A stretch of 64,000 nt of DNA from Rhodocyclaceae bacterium (GCA_023230455.1 JALNXH010000004.1:124001-188000); one strand, 5' to 3'; counted from the first letter of the stretch, positions 46,498-55,466 are shown. Notes: generated by a model not told the origin, from the sequence alone. Numbers and translations are program-made.

Positions 46498-47225
46498 GGT
46501 TTCAGCTCCCGCATGGTCTTCCGCGCGAACACCAGATCCTCCCAAGCCTTGGCCTTGTCGGTGAGGTTGCGCAGCAGATAGGCCGGGTGATAGGTGACGA
46601 TCACCGGGATGCCTGCGTAGGCATGCAACTGCCCGCGCGCAGCACCTATTTTCACTTCGCCGCCAAGCAGGCTTTGCGCTGCGGGACGACCAAGGGCGAC
46701 GATCAGTTTCGGCCGGATCAGTTCGATCTGGCGTTGCAGATAGGGCCGGCAGGCAGCGATCTCCTCCGGTTCCGGCGTGCGATTGCTGGGCGGCCGGCAT
46801 TTCACCGCGTTGCCGATATAGACGTCGCTGCCGCGTTTCAGTTCGATGGCCGCCAGCATCGCATCGAGCAGCTTGCCGGCCTGGCCGACGAAGGGCTCGC
46901 CGCGCTCGTCCTCTTCCGCACCCGGCCCTTCGCCGACGAAAAGCCAGTCGGCATTCACGTCGCCGACGCCGAGCACGGCCTGCTTGCGCGCCTTGCAAAG
47001 CGCGCAGGCACGGCATTCGGCAACGGCCGCGCCGAGTTGTCCCCAGTCCATGCTGCCGATCGCCGCGCAGCCGGGTGGAGCCGCGGCCGACGCCGGTTCG
47101 GACGCAACGGCCGATGGCGCAACGCGCGCCGCGTCCAGCGTCGTTTCTGGCTCGGCCGGTTGGCGCAGCTTCCAAACTGGGCCAAGCCCCATTTCCCGCA
47201 GCAGGTTTTCGCGGCGTGCAGACAT
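46494..47225 (-). CDS. Uracil-DNA glycosylase, family 4 (iron-sulfur type)
   Basis: The 243-residue protein removes uracil from DNA. The family 4 core lies at about 65-240, after a variable Ala/Pro-rich lead: CRACALC plus two later Cys (VKCRPPSN and AACRPYL) for a 4Fe-4S cluster, GEGPGAEEDERGEPFVGQAG for catalysis, and TYHPAYLLR as the second active-site loop. The N-terminal 60 residues resemble those of DNA polymerase-associated relatives found in many betaproteobacteria. Overlaps rimI by one base and aspA by two. Confidence 0.93.
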   Translation of the reverse strand: MSARRENLLREMGLGPVWKLRQPAEPETTLDAARVAPSAVASEPASAAAPPGCAAIGSMDWGQLGAAVAECRACALCKARKQAVLGVGDVNADWLFVGEGPGAEEDERGEPFVGQAGKLLDAMLAAIELKRGSDVYIGNAVKCRPPSNRTPEPEEIAACRPYLQRQIELIRPKLIVALGRPAAQSLLGGEVKIGAARGQLHAYAGIPVIVTYHPAYLLRNLTDKAKAWEDLVFARKTMRELKP

Positions 47226-47695
47226 CAGATCACTCTCGCCATCACGATGGCGTCCTCGCGGCCGGTTTCGGCGGGGTAGTAATCGCGTCGCCGGCCGATG
47301 CGATGAAAACCGAAATGCGCATACAAGGCGAGTCCGGCGGCGTTGCTCGGTCGTACTTCGAGGAACAGCTGCTTGGCACCCTGCCGGCGCGCATCGGCCA
47401 TCAGATGCTCCATCAGCGCGACGCCCAGCCGCTGACGGCGGCGCTCAGGCACAACGCTGATGTTGAGCAACTGCGCTTCGTCCAGCGTCACCGTCACCAC
47501 CGCATATCCGACCAGCTCTCCGGCCGCCTCGCAGACCCAGGCACGGTAAGCGGAGCGGACCGAGTCGACGAAATTCCCCCGCGTCCAGGGAAACGGATAC
47601 ATGCGTTGCTCGGCGGCGAGCACAGCATCCACATCGGCCTCGCCCATCGGCCGAAACGCCAGCGGCACCGGCCGGATTTCCGGAACGGCGCTCAT
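47225..47695 (-). CDS. rimI: Ribosomal protein S18-alanine N-acetyltransferase
   Basis: GNAT acetyltransferase of 156 residues that acetylates the N terminus of ribosomal protein S18 (and possibly other targets). Family features include QLLNISVVPERRRQRLGVALM with the acetyl-CoA loop, LEVRPSNAAGLALYAHFGF and GRRRDYYP. It sits directly after tsaB, the usual order in proteobacteria, and overlaps udg by one base. Confidence 0.93.
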   Translation of the reverse strand: MSAVPEIRPVPLAFRPMGEADVDAVLAAEQRMYPFPWTRGNFVDSVRSAYRAWVCEAAGELVGYAVVTVTLDEAQLLNISVVPERRRQRLGVALMEHLMADARRQGAKQLFLEVRPSNAAGLALYAHFGFHRIGRRRDYYPAETGREDAIVMARVI

Positions 47696-47696
47696 C

Positions 47697-48389
47697 TCAG
47701 CGCAGGCCTCCGCGTGCGAGGCGCTCGGCGGTGGTCAGGGCCACCTTGTCGCGCACATAGAAGGGCTGGGCGGATGCGGCGTCGCCACCTTCGCCGCGCG
47801 CCAGCCGCGGCGCCGCCAGCCGCGCCACAGCCGCCGCCGTCGGCAGCCGGTCCGCATCGACAATCGACACGGCGGCGCCGAGCCTCACATCGAGCGCCGG
47901 ACGGTAAGCAGCAAAACCGTCGCCGCCACCGAACCAGCCGCCGCCGGGCGGCAGGGGGGCGAGTTCGGGCGACGTGACCGCCGGCGCCAAGATCGCCACC
48001 AGGTTACCGTCACGGATTTCGTAGGCTGCGCTGTAGATCTCGTTCATCCGCGCATCGAGGCAGGCATACACCCGCTCCGCGCCGCACGTCAGCGCCAGCG
48101 CTTCAAGCGAGCCGACCGCCAGCAGCGGCAGATCGGCGCCGAAAGCCAGGCCCTGGGTCACGCCGCAGGCCAGGCGCAGACCGGTGAAGCCACCGGGGCC
48201 GGCACCGAAGGCAATGCCGTCGAGGCGGGCCAGCGTCAAGCCGGCTTCGGCAAGCAGTTCGCCGACCCAGGGAATGATCAGTTCCGAACCGCCGTTGGGG
48301 CGCTCCGCGCTGCGTTCGAGAAGGTCGCCATCGCGCCAGAGCGCAACGGAGAGCAGCCGGGTGGACGTTTCGATGGCAAGCAGATTCAC
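47697..48389 (-). CDS. tsaB: tRNA t6A synthesis protein TsaB
   Basis: The 230-residue ASKHA-fold protein is the partner of TsaD in making N6-threonylcarbamoyladenosine on tRNAs. It shows MNLLAIETSTRLLSVAL, the GAGPGGFTGLRLA loop near residue 65 and a CLDARMNEIYSA segment. It is the first gene of the minus-strand operon with rimI, udg and aspA. Divergent from the MFS gene by 59 bases. Confidence 0.94.
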   Translation of the reverse strand: MNLLAIETSTRLLSVALWRDGDLLERSAERPNGGSELIIPWVGELLAEAGLTLARLDGIAFGAGPGGFTGLRLACGVTQGLAFGADLPLLAVGSLEALALTCGAERVYACLDARMNEIYSAAYEIRDGNLVAILAPAVTSPELAPLPPGGGWFGGGDGFAAYRPALDVRLGAAVSIVDADRLPTAAAVARLAAPRLARGEGGDAASAQPFYVRDKVALTTAERLARGGLR

Positions 48390-48448
48390 CCGGCGATTTT
48401 ACCGGGCGGCGCGGCTTGCCGTCCGTCCTTCTGGCCGATAATGGCGCC

Positions 48449-49747
48449 ATGCAGCCCGACACCCCACCCCGCTACCGCAAGATAGCCATCGCCGCTTGCT
48501 TCGGCACGTTCATCGAGTGGTATGACTTTCTCACCTTCGCCACCCTCGCCACCACCTTTGCGCAGATCTTCTTCCCGCCCGACGATGCGGTGCGCGGCCT
48601 GCTGCAAAGCCTCGCCACCTTCGGCATGGGGATGGTGGTACGGCCGCTTGGCGCAGCGATCTTCGGTTCCCTGGGCGACCGCCACGGACGGCGCGCCGTG
48701 TTCATCGCCACCGTCGGCCTGATGGCCGTCGCCACCTTTGCCGTCGGCCTGCTGCCGACCTACGCGCAGGTCGGCGGACTCGCCACCGCATTGCTGCTGG
48801 CGCTGCGCCTGCTACAGGGGCTGGCGATGGGCGGCGAAATCGGCGGCGCCAACGTTTACCTGGCGGAACATGCCCCGCCCGCCACACGCGGCGCATGGAC
48901 CAGCGTATTGCAATGGATGGGCACCCTCGGCATCCTGGTGTCCACCGCACAGGTGGTACTGCTGCAAAGCTGGCTAAGCCCGGCGGAATTTCTCGCCTGG
49001 GGCTGGCGCATCCCCTTCCTCTTCTCCGCCATCTTGCTGCTGTTTTCCCTAAAAGCGCGCCTGGCACTGCACGAATCGCCCGTATTCGAGGAATTGCGAG
49101 CCAGCCGCCGGATCGCACCGGCGCCGCTGCGCGAATGCTTCGCCGACCGTCGCACGCTGGGCCGCATGGCGCTGCTGTTCTGCTGCCTCTCCGCCGGCGG
49201 TTCGCTGCTGTTCTTCTCCTCACAGGTGTATGCGCCGATCTTTCTCAAGACCGTGCTGCACATGGAGCCGGTGCTGGCCGGACGGCTCAGCCTGATCGTC
49301 ACGCTATCCCTGTTCCCGCTGGTGTTCGCCGCCGGCTGGCTGTCCGACCGGGTCGGCCGCCGCCCGGTACAACTGGCCGGGCTGACGCTGGGCGCGCTCG
49401 GCCTGCTGCCAGTATTCGCCGCCCTACCGCTGTATGCCGCCGAACCGATGACCGTCGTGGCCCTGCTGCTGGTTCCGGCGCTGGCAGTCGCTCTCGTCAC
49501 CGGGCCACAAACGGCTACTCTCTCCGAGCTATTTCCAACCCGCACGCGTTATACCGCCGTCGGCCTGCCGCACAATCTGGCCGCCGGCTGGATCGGCGGC
49601 CTCTCGCCATTCATGGTGGCGTGGATCGGCGAACGCAGCGGAGACCCGCTCTACGGCCTGGCCTACCCGGCTGCCTGGCTGCTCGTGGCACTCGCCGCCG
49701 GATTTTTCTTCCTGCCCGAAACCCGCGGCACCGACCTCAATCGGTAA
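48449..49747 (+). CDS. MFS transporter, metabolite:proton symporter family
   Basis: The 432-residue, 12-helix inner-membrane carrier has the MHS family signature FIEWYDFLTFATLATTF followed by RPLGAAIFGSLGDRHGRRAV. Relatives include ProP, KgtP and ShiA, which import organic acids or osmolytes with protons. The specific solute cannot be read from sequence. The ATG at 48449 leaves a short cytoplasmic N terminus; an in-frame ATG at 48416 is possible but overlaps the likely promoter zone. Confidence 0.88.
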   Translation: MQPDTPPRYRKIAIAACFGTFIEWYDFLTFATLATTFAQIFFPPDDAVRGLLQSLATFGMGMVVRPLGAAIFGSLGDRHGRRAVFIATVGLMAVATFAVGLLPTYAQVGGLATALLLALRLLQGLAMGGEIGGANVYLAEHAPPATRGAWTSVLQWMGTLGILVSTAQVVLLQSWLSPAEFLAWGWRIPFLFSAILLLFSLKARLALHESPVFEELRASRRIAPAPLRECFADRRTLGRMALLFCCLSAGGSLLFFSSQVYAPIFLKTVLHMEPVLAGRLSLIVTLSLFPLVFAAGWLSDRVGRRPVQLAGLTLGALGLLPVFAALPLYAAEPMTVVALLLVPALAVALVTGPQTATLSELFPTRTRYTAVGLPHNLAAGWIGGLSPFMVAWIGERSGDPLYGLAYPAAWLLVALAAGFFFLPETRGTDLNR

Positions 49748-49754
49748 CTCAGCG

Positions 49755-51101
49755 ATGAGCCTGAAGCAACTCGTCAAACGCCTGGTGCTGGGCGCAGAGC
49801 CCGAGCCTGCGATCTCCGACAATCCATTTCCGCCGCAGGAGCTTCCCGTTGCCCGGACACCGAGGGACACTCTGAGCCAACAGACGCGTCAAGCCATCCT
49901 GCACCGCGACGAGATCATCGATCGCCGCGGCCGCATCGCCGGCTATCGCTTCTACGTCAGGCCGGCGGGCAACGCCCCCCTTGCCGGCAACGCCTTCGTC
50001 GATGCGCTGAAATCGGAAGCCGTCGCCAACCTCGCGCGCCGCCGCAGCGCGCTGCTGCCAATTACGGTCGAGGAATGGCACAGCGGCGCCTTCGCCCAGT
50101 TCGTCGCGGCGGGCAGCATCTTCCTGCTCGACTGCCCGCGCGAAGTACCCCCGCCCGCCGCATGGAGCGAAGCCGTGGCGGCCATTCAGGCTGCCGGCGC
50201 CAAGGTAGCGTTGCGCGATCCGCCGTCCACCGCGGCGGCCGAAGCTGCGCTGCCATCGGCGCAAATGCTGCTGCTGGATTTCAACGCCTACGACCTGCCG
50301 CGTTTCGAACGCATCCTGCGCGGACTGCGCCAGCGTTTCCCCGACCTGCAGATCGCTGTCGACAACGTCGCCGACTGGGCGGAACGCCGTCTCTGTGTCG
50401 CCATCGGCGCCGACGGGTGCCTCGGCGGCTTCGCCAGCCTGCCGGATGAAGAGGAAAAACAGGATCAGATCGACCAGAGCCGTCTGGTGCTGATTGAAAT
50501 GCTCAATCTGTTGCGCAAGGATGCCGATTTTGCCGACATCGCCGCGGTGGCCAAGCGCGACCCCGGCGTCTCGGTATACGTCATCGGCATGGCCAACTCG
50601 CCGATGGCCGGTCTCGCCAAGCCGGTAGCCAGCCTCGATCAGGCGATCATGGTGCTGGGGCGCGAGTTTCTCTACCGCTGGCTGACCATTTCGCTGTTCC
50701 GCGTCGGCAGCCGCAAGGACCGGGACGAGACACTGCTCGAACTGGCCCTTGCCCGCGCCCGCCTGCTGGAACTGCTGGGTCAGCCGCAGCGACCGAAAGC
50801 GGAATGCGAGGAACTGTTCCTGGTCGGCTTGCTTTCGGTAATGGATGCACTGCTCGGCCAGCCGATGGACCAGGTACTGGCAAGAATGACGCTGCCAGCC
50901 GCAGTCAAGGACGTACTGCTGCGCTCGGCAGGCCCCTACGGGCGTTTCCTGATGCTGGCGCTGGCGCTTGAAAAAGGACGCAGCGAGCAGGCCGGCAAGC
51001 TCGCCGAATCGCTGAACATTGCCGTCGTCACCCTGGAACAGGCCAGCCTCAGTGCCCTGGCCTGGGCCGAGGAGGCCATGCAGTTCAGCCGTACGGGCTG
51101 A
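49755..51101 (+). CDS. Degenerate EAL / HDOD-type signalling protein
   Basis: The 448-residue protein has the layout of YuxH-like regulators: an EAL-like N-terminal half (about 45-240, starting HRDEIIDRRGRIAGYRFYVR) and an HDOD-like C-terminal half (about 250-440, MLNLLRKDADFADIAAVAKRD and YRWLTISLF). The catalytic EAL motif and its metal-binding acids are not found, so c-di-GMP hydrolysis is unlikely. Such proteins are taken to be c-di-GMP sensors or scaffolds. It follows the MFS gene by seven bases, so co-transcription is likely. Confidence 0.72.
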   Translation: MSLKQLVKRLVLGAEPEPAISDNPFPPQELPVARTPRDTLSQQTRQAILHRDEIIDRRGRIAGYRFYVRPAGNAPLAGNAFVDALKSEAVANLARRRSALLPITVEEWHSGAFAQFVAAGSIFLLDCPREVPPPAAWSEAVAAIQAAGAKVALRDPPSTAAAEAALPSAQMLLLDFNAYDLPRFERILRGLRQRFPDLQIAVDNVADWAERRLCVAIGADGCLGGFASLPDEEEKQDQIDQSRLVLIEMLNLLRKDADFADIAAVAKRDPGVSVYVIGMANSPMAGLAKPVASLDQAIMVLGREFLYRWLTISLFRVGSRKDRDETLLELALARARLLELLGQPQRPKAECEELFLVGLLSVMDALLGQPMDQVLARMTLPAAVKDVLLRSAGPYGRFLMLALALEKGRSEQAGKLAESLNIAVVTLEQASLSALAWAEEAMQFSRTG

Positions 51102-51110
51102 AGCGCCCGC

Positions 51111-51392
51111 TCAGACCGCCGGATTCGGTTTTTTCGGCGGTTTCTGCTGCTGTTGCTGCGGCGGGCCGCTACGCTTTTTGTTGTGGAACATCTTTTTGGG
51201 ATTGTTGTTGTTGCGCGGCGGCGCCGGGTTCTTGTTGAGCATCGGCGTCATCGGCGCGTTCAGCCGATTGCCGGGCGCCAACTGGATCTCAAGCTCGTTG
51301 AGTTCATCCCATTGCTCGTCGGTCCGGTCGCGTTCGGGAATAGCCCGGAGTTCCTTGATGCGGCGTTTGGGATCTATAAGAGCGTCGTTCAT
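51111..51392 (-). CDS. Small basic Pro/Asn/Gln-rich protein of unknown function
   Basis: This 93-residue protein is rich in charged residues at its N terminus (RRIKELRAIPERDRTDEQWD) and has a low-complexity, basic tail with Asn, Gln, Lys and Pro runs. No known domain is recognised. It is predicted cytoplasmic and possibly RNA- or protein-binding by composition only. It is convergent with the EAL/HDOD-like gene. The even N-terminal codon use supports a real gene. Confidence 0.55.
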   Translation of the reverse strand: MNDALIDPKRRIKELRAIPERDRTDEQWDELNELEIQLAPGNRLNAPMTPMLNKNPAPPRNNNNPKKMFHNKKRSGPPQQQQQKPPKKPNPAV

Positions 51393-51471
51393 TCCTGGCT
51401 TGGGTCAAAAATTGTCAAGGTCGCAATGGTACCTTCCCCGGCCGGTGGACTGAAAGTAGTTTGTGCAGGGG

Positions 51472-51945
51472 CTAATTTCTCCGCCGCATGCCACCGGCAT
51501 CGCCGGGGCTGAATTCGCGCAAACGGTTGCGGAAATGTTCGCGGTCCTCGGGTGACATGCGTTCAAAGCGTTCGCGCATCTCCTCGCGTATCCGCTGGCG
51601 GTCTTCGGGCGAGCGCTGCTGCCACTCCGAGCGCATCCGCTCGCGCTCTTCGGGGGGCTGACTCTGCCAATGCTGGCGAATCTGCTCGCGCATCTGCTGC
51701 CTCTGCTCAATGCTGAGTTCAGCCCATTGTGGGCTGAACTCGCCCCCGCCCCGCCGACGTTGGTCGAGCGGAAAACCTTCCCGGGACCGAACGTCCATGT
51801 CCTCCGCACGGCGTTCTGAAGTTACTATTTGCAGGCCTTCGGAACGCAACGGCAGCGACATACCGACCGCTGCGACGCCGGTCTCCGCGCTCAGGGCGCA
51901 GACCCCGGCGGCGAAGAGCGTACGGAGCAAACGGGAAACCAACAT
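51472..51945 (-). CDS. Exported Arg/Glu-rich repeat protein (DUF3106-like)
   Basis: The 157-residue protein has a signal peptide (VSRLLRTLFAAGVCALSAETGVAA) and then helical repeats of the type PEERERMRSEWQQRSPEDRQ, spaced about 11-12 residues. The pattern matches DUF3106-type periplasmic proteins. Function unknown; similar heptad-rich Arg/Glu periplasmic proteins (CpxP/Spy-like) act as chaperones or sensors, a speculative analogy. The ATG at 51945 follows CAGGAAAG; a longer frame would add a non-conserved lead. Divergent from ompR. Confidence 0.7.
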   Translation of the reverse strand: MLVSRLLRTLFAAGVCALSAETGVAAVGMSLPLRSEGLQIVTSERRAEDMDVRSREGFPLDQRRRGGGEFSPQWAELSIEQRQQMREQIRQHWQSQPPEERERMRSEWQQRSPEDRQRIREEMRERFERMSPEDREHFRNRLREFSPGDAGGMRRRN

Positions 51946-52096
51946 GGACGACTTTCCTGCGAAGAGTGACGACAGGTCGAATTGTGCGCTCCCTGCGCAA
52001 TTGCGCAACGACGCAACGGCCTATCGTTGTTACGGTTCGTAACCGCTGCCGGGGAAGGTTACCCTCGGGCTTTTTTCCCGGTTATCCTCCGCCCCC

Positions 52097-52807
52097 ATGA
52101 CCGATCGTACCGCCAAGATCCTCATCGTCGACGACGACCTGCGCCTACGCCAGCTGCTGGAGCGCTATTTGCGCGACCAGGGGTTTACCGGCCGCGCGGT
52201 GGAAGACGCCGCCGCCATGGACAAGGCGCTGGCCCGCGAACACTATGACCTGCTGGTGCTCGACCTGATGCTGCCCGGTGAGGACGGCCTCTCCATCTGC
52301 CGCCGTCTGCGCGCCGCCGATCAGCAGCTGGCGATCATCATGCTCACGGCCAAGGGCGAAGAAGTGGACCGCATCGTCGGCCTGGAACTAGGTGCCGACG
52401 ACTATCTGCCCAAGCCTTTCAACCCGCGCGAACTGGTGGCCCGCATCCACGCGGTGATGCGCCGCCGCGTGGCGACGGTACCGGGCGCGCCGACCGAGAT
52501 TCCGCAGACCATGGCTTTCGGCGCCTGGGTACTGGATCTCGGGCGACGTACACTGAGCCACGACGGCGTCGACCAACCGCTGACCAGCGGCGAATTCGCA
52601 CTGCTCAAGGTCTTTACCACCCATCCACGCCAGCCGCTCTCGCGCGACCGACTCTCTGAACTGGCGCGCGGCCGTGAGTACGGCGCCTTCGATCGCGCCA
52701 TCGACGTTCAGGTGTCACGCCTGCGCAAACTGATCGAAGCCGATCCGGCCAATCCGCGCCACCTACAGACGGTGCGCGGCTTCGGCTACGTCTTCATCCC
52801 GGATTGA
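52097..52807 (+). CDS. ompR: OmpR-family response regulator
   Basis: The 236-residue regulator has a receiver domain with acidic pair DDD near the start, phosphoacceptor in DLLVLDLMLPGEDG (Asp near 56) and the conserved Lys in YLPKPFNPREL, then a winged-helix output with GEFALLKVFTTHPRQPLSRD and a C terminus VRGFGYVFIP. It overlaps the kinase gene by one base (TGATG). Close to OmpR of EnvZ/OmpR; targets not seen. Confidence 0.9.
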   Translation: MTDRTAKILIVDDDLRLRQLLERYLRDQGFTGRAVEDAAAMDKALAREHYDLLVLDLMLPGEDGLSICRRLRAADQQLAIIMLTAKGEEVDRIVGLELGADDYLPKPFNPRELVARIHAVMRRRVATVPGAPTEIPQTMAFGAWVLDLGRRTLSHDGVDQPLTSGEFALLKVFTTHPRQPLSRDRLSELARGREYGAFDRAIDVQVSRLRKLIEADPANPRHLQTVRGFGYVFIPD

Positions 52808-54105
52808 TGCGCCTGCGTTTTACCCTGCGCACCCGCCTGTTTCTGCTGCTGGCTGCGGCCATGCTACTTTCGGCGCTGGCCTGGGCGGCGATCTTCACCT
52901 ACTCGGAGCGTGAGCCCCGCGCCCGCCAGCTCGCCCAACTGCTCACCAGCGTCGCCAACCTGACGCGTTCGGCGGTAGTGGCCGCCGATCCGTCGCGGCG
53001 CATCGAGCTGTTCGAGGAGCTTTCGCGCCAGGAGGGCATCCGCATCTATGTCGCCGAGGACGACGACAGGATCAAGCCGCCGGGCGACGACGCTTTTCTA
53101 CAGCAAGTGCAGCAGCAACTGGCCAGCAATCTCGGTGGCAACGTGCGCCTGAGTCTGGAACTGAACGGCGAACGGGCGATCTTCCTGCGCGTGCCGATCG
53201 ACCACGACGCCTACTGGATCGTACTGCCGCTGGAACGGCTCAACCACAGCCACTCGCTGCAATGGATCGGCTGGGGCGCCCTGGCGGCGCTAATCGCGCT
53301 ATTCGCCGCGACGCTGTTCGTTGCCCGGTTGACCCGCCCGCTGCGCAGCCTCGCCCGCGCCGCCGGCGAGATCGGTGCCGGCGGCCGTCCGGCGCCGTTG
53401 CAGGCAAGCGGGCCGGACGAGTTGCGCGCGGTAGCCCACGCCTTCAACCAGATGAACGCCGATCTGGCGCAGCTCGACCAGGATCGGGCGCTAATCCTGG
53501 CCGGCGTCTCCCACGACCTGCGCACGCCGCTGACTCGTCTGCGCATGGGCATCGAGCTATCGGTCGGCGACGACGAAATGCGCCGCGGAATGGAAGCGGA
53601 CGTCGAGGAAATGGATCGCACCATCGGCCAGTTTCTCGACTTCGCCCGAGCCGACGACGGCGAGCCGGCGCAGGCGACCGATGCGCGCGACCTGCTCGAC
53701 GAGCTTGCCCGGCAATACGCCCGGCGCAACGTACCGGTAAAGGCCCGGCTGGACCAAGTGCCGACCCTGTCCCTACGCCCCAAAGCGCTGCGCCGGGCGA
53801 TCGCCAACCTGATCGACAATGCCCTGCGCCATGCCGGCGGCAGCCAGATCGACCTGAGCCTGCGCCGCATCGACGGCGCGCTGGCCATCGAAGTCGCCGA
53901 CCGCGGCCCCGGCATACCGCCGGAGGAAGCGGAGCGCCTCAAACGGCCGTTCACCCGGATGGACGCCGCGCGCAGCAATACGGGAGGTGCGGGACTCGGT
54001 CTGGCCATCGTCGAGCGTGTCGCGCGCCAGCACGGCGGCCATCTGGAACTGGCGATGCGCGACGGAGGCGGGCTGATTGCGCGTGTTACGATTTCGGCAA
54101 AATGA
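52807..54105 (+). CDS. envZ: EnvZ-like sensor histidine kinase
   Basis: The 432-residue inner-membrane kinase has two membrane helices (about 8-28 and 152-172) around a periplasmic loop, a HAMP domain, a HisKA with the phosphorylated His in AGVSHDLRTPLTRLRMGIEL, and an ATPase domain with NLIDNALRHAGG and GPGIPPEEAERLKRPFTR. The sequence fits the EnvZ type. Overlaps ompR at its start and the truncated hemoglobin gene at its end (ATGA). Confidence 0.9.
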   Translation: MRLRFTLRTRLFLLLAAAMLLSALAWAAIFTYSEREPRARQLAQLLTSVANLTRSAVVAADPSRRIELFEELSRQEGIRIYVAEDDDRIKPPGDDAFLQQVQQQLASNLGGNVRLSLELNGERAIFLRVPIDHDAYWIVLPLERLNHSHSLQWIGWGALAALIALFAATLFVARLTRPLRSLARAAGEIGAGGRPAPLQASGPDELRAVAHAFNQMNADLAQLDQDRALILAGVSHDLRTPLTRLRMGIELSVGDDEMRRGMEADVEEMDRTIGQFLDFARADDGEPAQATDARDLLDELARQYARRNVPVKARLDQVPTLSLRPKALRRAIANLIDNALRHAGGSQIDLSLRRIDGALAIEVADRGPGIPPEEAERLKRPFTRMDAARSNTGGAGLGLAIVERVARQHGGHLELAMRDGGGLIARVTISAK

Positions 54106-54500
54106 GCGACGAAACCACCACTCCCTACCAACTGATCGGCGGCGAAGCCGGTGTGCGCCGTTTGGTCAAAAAATTCTACGAAACGATGGATACGCTGCCC
54201 GAGGCGTACGGCATCCGCAAGCTGCACCCGCAGGATATCTCCGGCTCCGAAGAAAAACTGTTCATGTATCTCTCCGGCTATCTCGGCGGCCCCAATCTGT
54301 TCATCGAAAAATTTGGCCATCCGCGGCTGCGTTCGCGCCATCTCCCCTTCGCCATCGGCACCGCCGAACGCGATCAATGGCTGCTATGCTTCCGCCAGGC
54401 TATCGACGAAGTGATCGACTCCGCACCCCTGCGCGAAGCGCTATGGAAGCCGATCGCCGACTTGGCCGACTTCATGCGCAACCAAGCCGAACCCAACTGA
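54102..54500 (+). CDS. Group II truncated hemoglobin
   Basis: The 132-residue heme protein has the 2-on-2 globin fold of group II: Tyr26 (B10) in KKFYETM, the YLSGYLGGPNLFIEKFGHPR stretch, proximal His80 in SRHLPFAIG and Trp93 (G8) in DQWLLCF. Possible roles are oxygen or NO chemistry, or redox sensing. The ATG at 54102 overlaps the envZ stop, so it is translated with the sensor kinase, which is an uncommon arrangement. Longer in-frame starts run through envZ and were rejected. Confidence 0.92.
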   Translation: MSDETTTPYQLIGGEAGVRRLVKKFYETMDTLPEAYGIRKLHPQDISGSEEKLFMYLSGYLGGPNLFIEKFGHPRLRSRHLPFAIGTAERDQWLLCFRQAIDEVIDSAPLREALWKPIADLADFMRNQAEPN

Positions 54501-54510
54501 AAGCGAACTC

Positions 54511-55239
54511 ATGGAACTGCTTTTCTACAAACAGATCGCCGCCATAGACAAAGACAAGCATCGCCACCTCCGCGTCGGCGCGATCAAGGATTTCCGCTTC
54601 ACCGCGGAAACCAATTCGGTTCCGCTGGCGTCGGTGGAATTTATCGAGGCTGCCAAGGAATACCCGATCGTCTTCGCCGGCCGCGGCTCGCCAACGCCGG
54701 TCCCGGCGGCGTTGCTGGGGCTGCGCAGCAACGAAAACCTGATCCTGCGCAGCGATGGCAAATGGGACGCACGCTACGTGCCGGCCTTCATCCGCCGCTA
54801 TCCCTTCGTTCTCGCCAGCGCCGACCAGGAACAGTTCGTGGTCTGTCTTGACGAGGGCCATCCGGCCGTCGGCGCCAAGGAAGGCGAAGCGCTGTTCACT
54901 CATGAAGGCGAACCGACGCCATACCTGAACAACGCGATTGCCTTCCTGCGCGACTTCCAGGCCGAAGCGCAGCGCACCCGCGATTTCATGAAACGCCTGC
55001 TGGAACTCGACCTGCTCAACGAGGTTTCGGCGCGCGCGGAACTGACTGCCGGCGCCGCCTATCAGCTGAGCGGATTTTCGGTGGTCAGCGAACCCAAGCT
55101 GCGCGCCCTGGACAAGGACGTTATCGACGAGTTGTTCCGCAAGGGCTGGCTGGCGCTGATCGACGCACACCTGCTCTCGCTGGGCAACCTTGGCCGCCTG
55201 GTGGAGCGTTTGTCGAAGGCGAAACCCAAGGCGGCTTGA
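54511..55239 (+). CDS. SapC family protein
   Basis: The 242-residue cytoplasmic protein has the SapC-family pattern, with HRHLRVGAIKDFRFTAETNS near residue 20 and YVPAFIRRYPFVLA near 90, and DFQAEAQRTRDFMKRLLELD. SapC-type proteins are named for a surface-array-related gene, but no role in S-layers is shown for this group. It is 10 bases after the hemoglobin gene. Confidence 0.82.
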   Translation: MELLFYKQIAAIDKDKHRHLRVGAIKDFRFTAETNSVPLASVEFIEAAKEYPIVFAGRGSPTPVPAALLGLRSNENLILRSDGKWDARYVPAFIRRYPFVLASADQEQFVVCLDEGHPAVGAKEGEALFTHEGEPTPYLNNAIAFLRDFQAEAQRTRDFMKRLLELDLLNEVSARAELTAGAAYQLSGFSVVSEPKLRALDKDVIDELFRKGWLALIDAHLLSLGNLGRLVERLSKAKPKAA

Positions 55240-55289
55240 GTTATCATCCGCGCTGACAACGAAACTACCGCCACCAGGGAGCCCACAAG

Positions 55290-55427
55290 ATGCTATTCGT
55301 CCTCTACTACGTTGCCGCAATCGTTATCCTGGTTCTGCATTTCACCGGCATGCTCGCCCGCCTCAACCTCGAATGGCTGGTGCTGGTACTCGCCGTGACC
55401 GTATTCCCGGCGGTCATCTACCTGTAG
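55290..55427 (+). CDS. Small membrane protein, 45 residues
   Basis: A short open frame begins at an ATG 7-8 bases after AGGGAG and encodes two hydrophobic helices (VLYYVAAIVILVLHFTGML and LEWLVLVLAVTVFPAVIYL). It is followed 14 bases later by a strong terminator. Size, Shine-Dalgarno and terminator placement support a real gene. No family recognised. Confidence 0.55.
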   Translation: MLFVLYYVAAIVILVLHFTGMLARLNLEWLVLVLAVTVFPAVIYL

Positions 55428-55441
55428 CGGTACACAAAATG

Positions 55442-55466
55442 AAAAGCCCGCCGAAGCGGGCTTTTT
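55442..55466. terminator. Bidirectional rho-independent terminator
   Basis: Stem AAAAGCCCGC / GCGGGCTTTT with loop CGAA, followed by T on the plus strand and preceded by a run of A (T-run on the minus strand). It can end both the plus-strand operon ompR-...-small membrane protein and the minus-strand thrC transcript. Confidence 0.85.

Noticed and set aside
49755..51101. Active EAL phosphodiesterase
   Set aside because: The EAL tripeptide and metal-binding acids cannot be found in the N-terminal half, so only a degenerate fold is supported.
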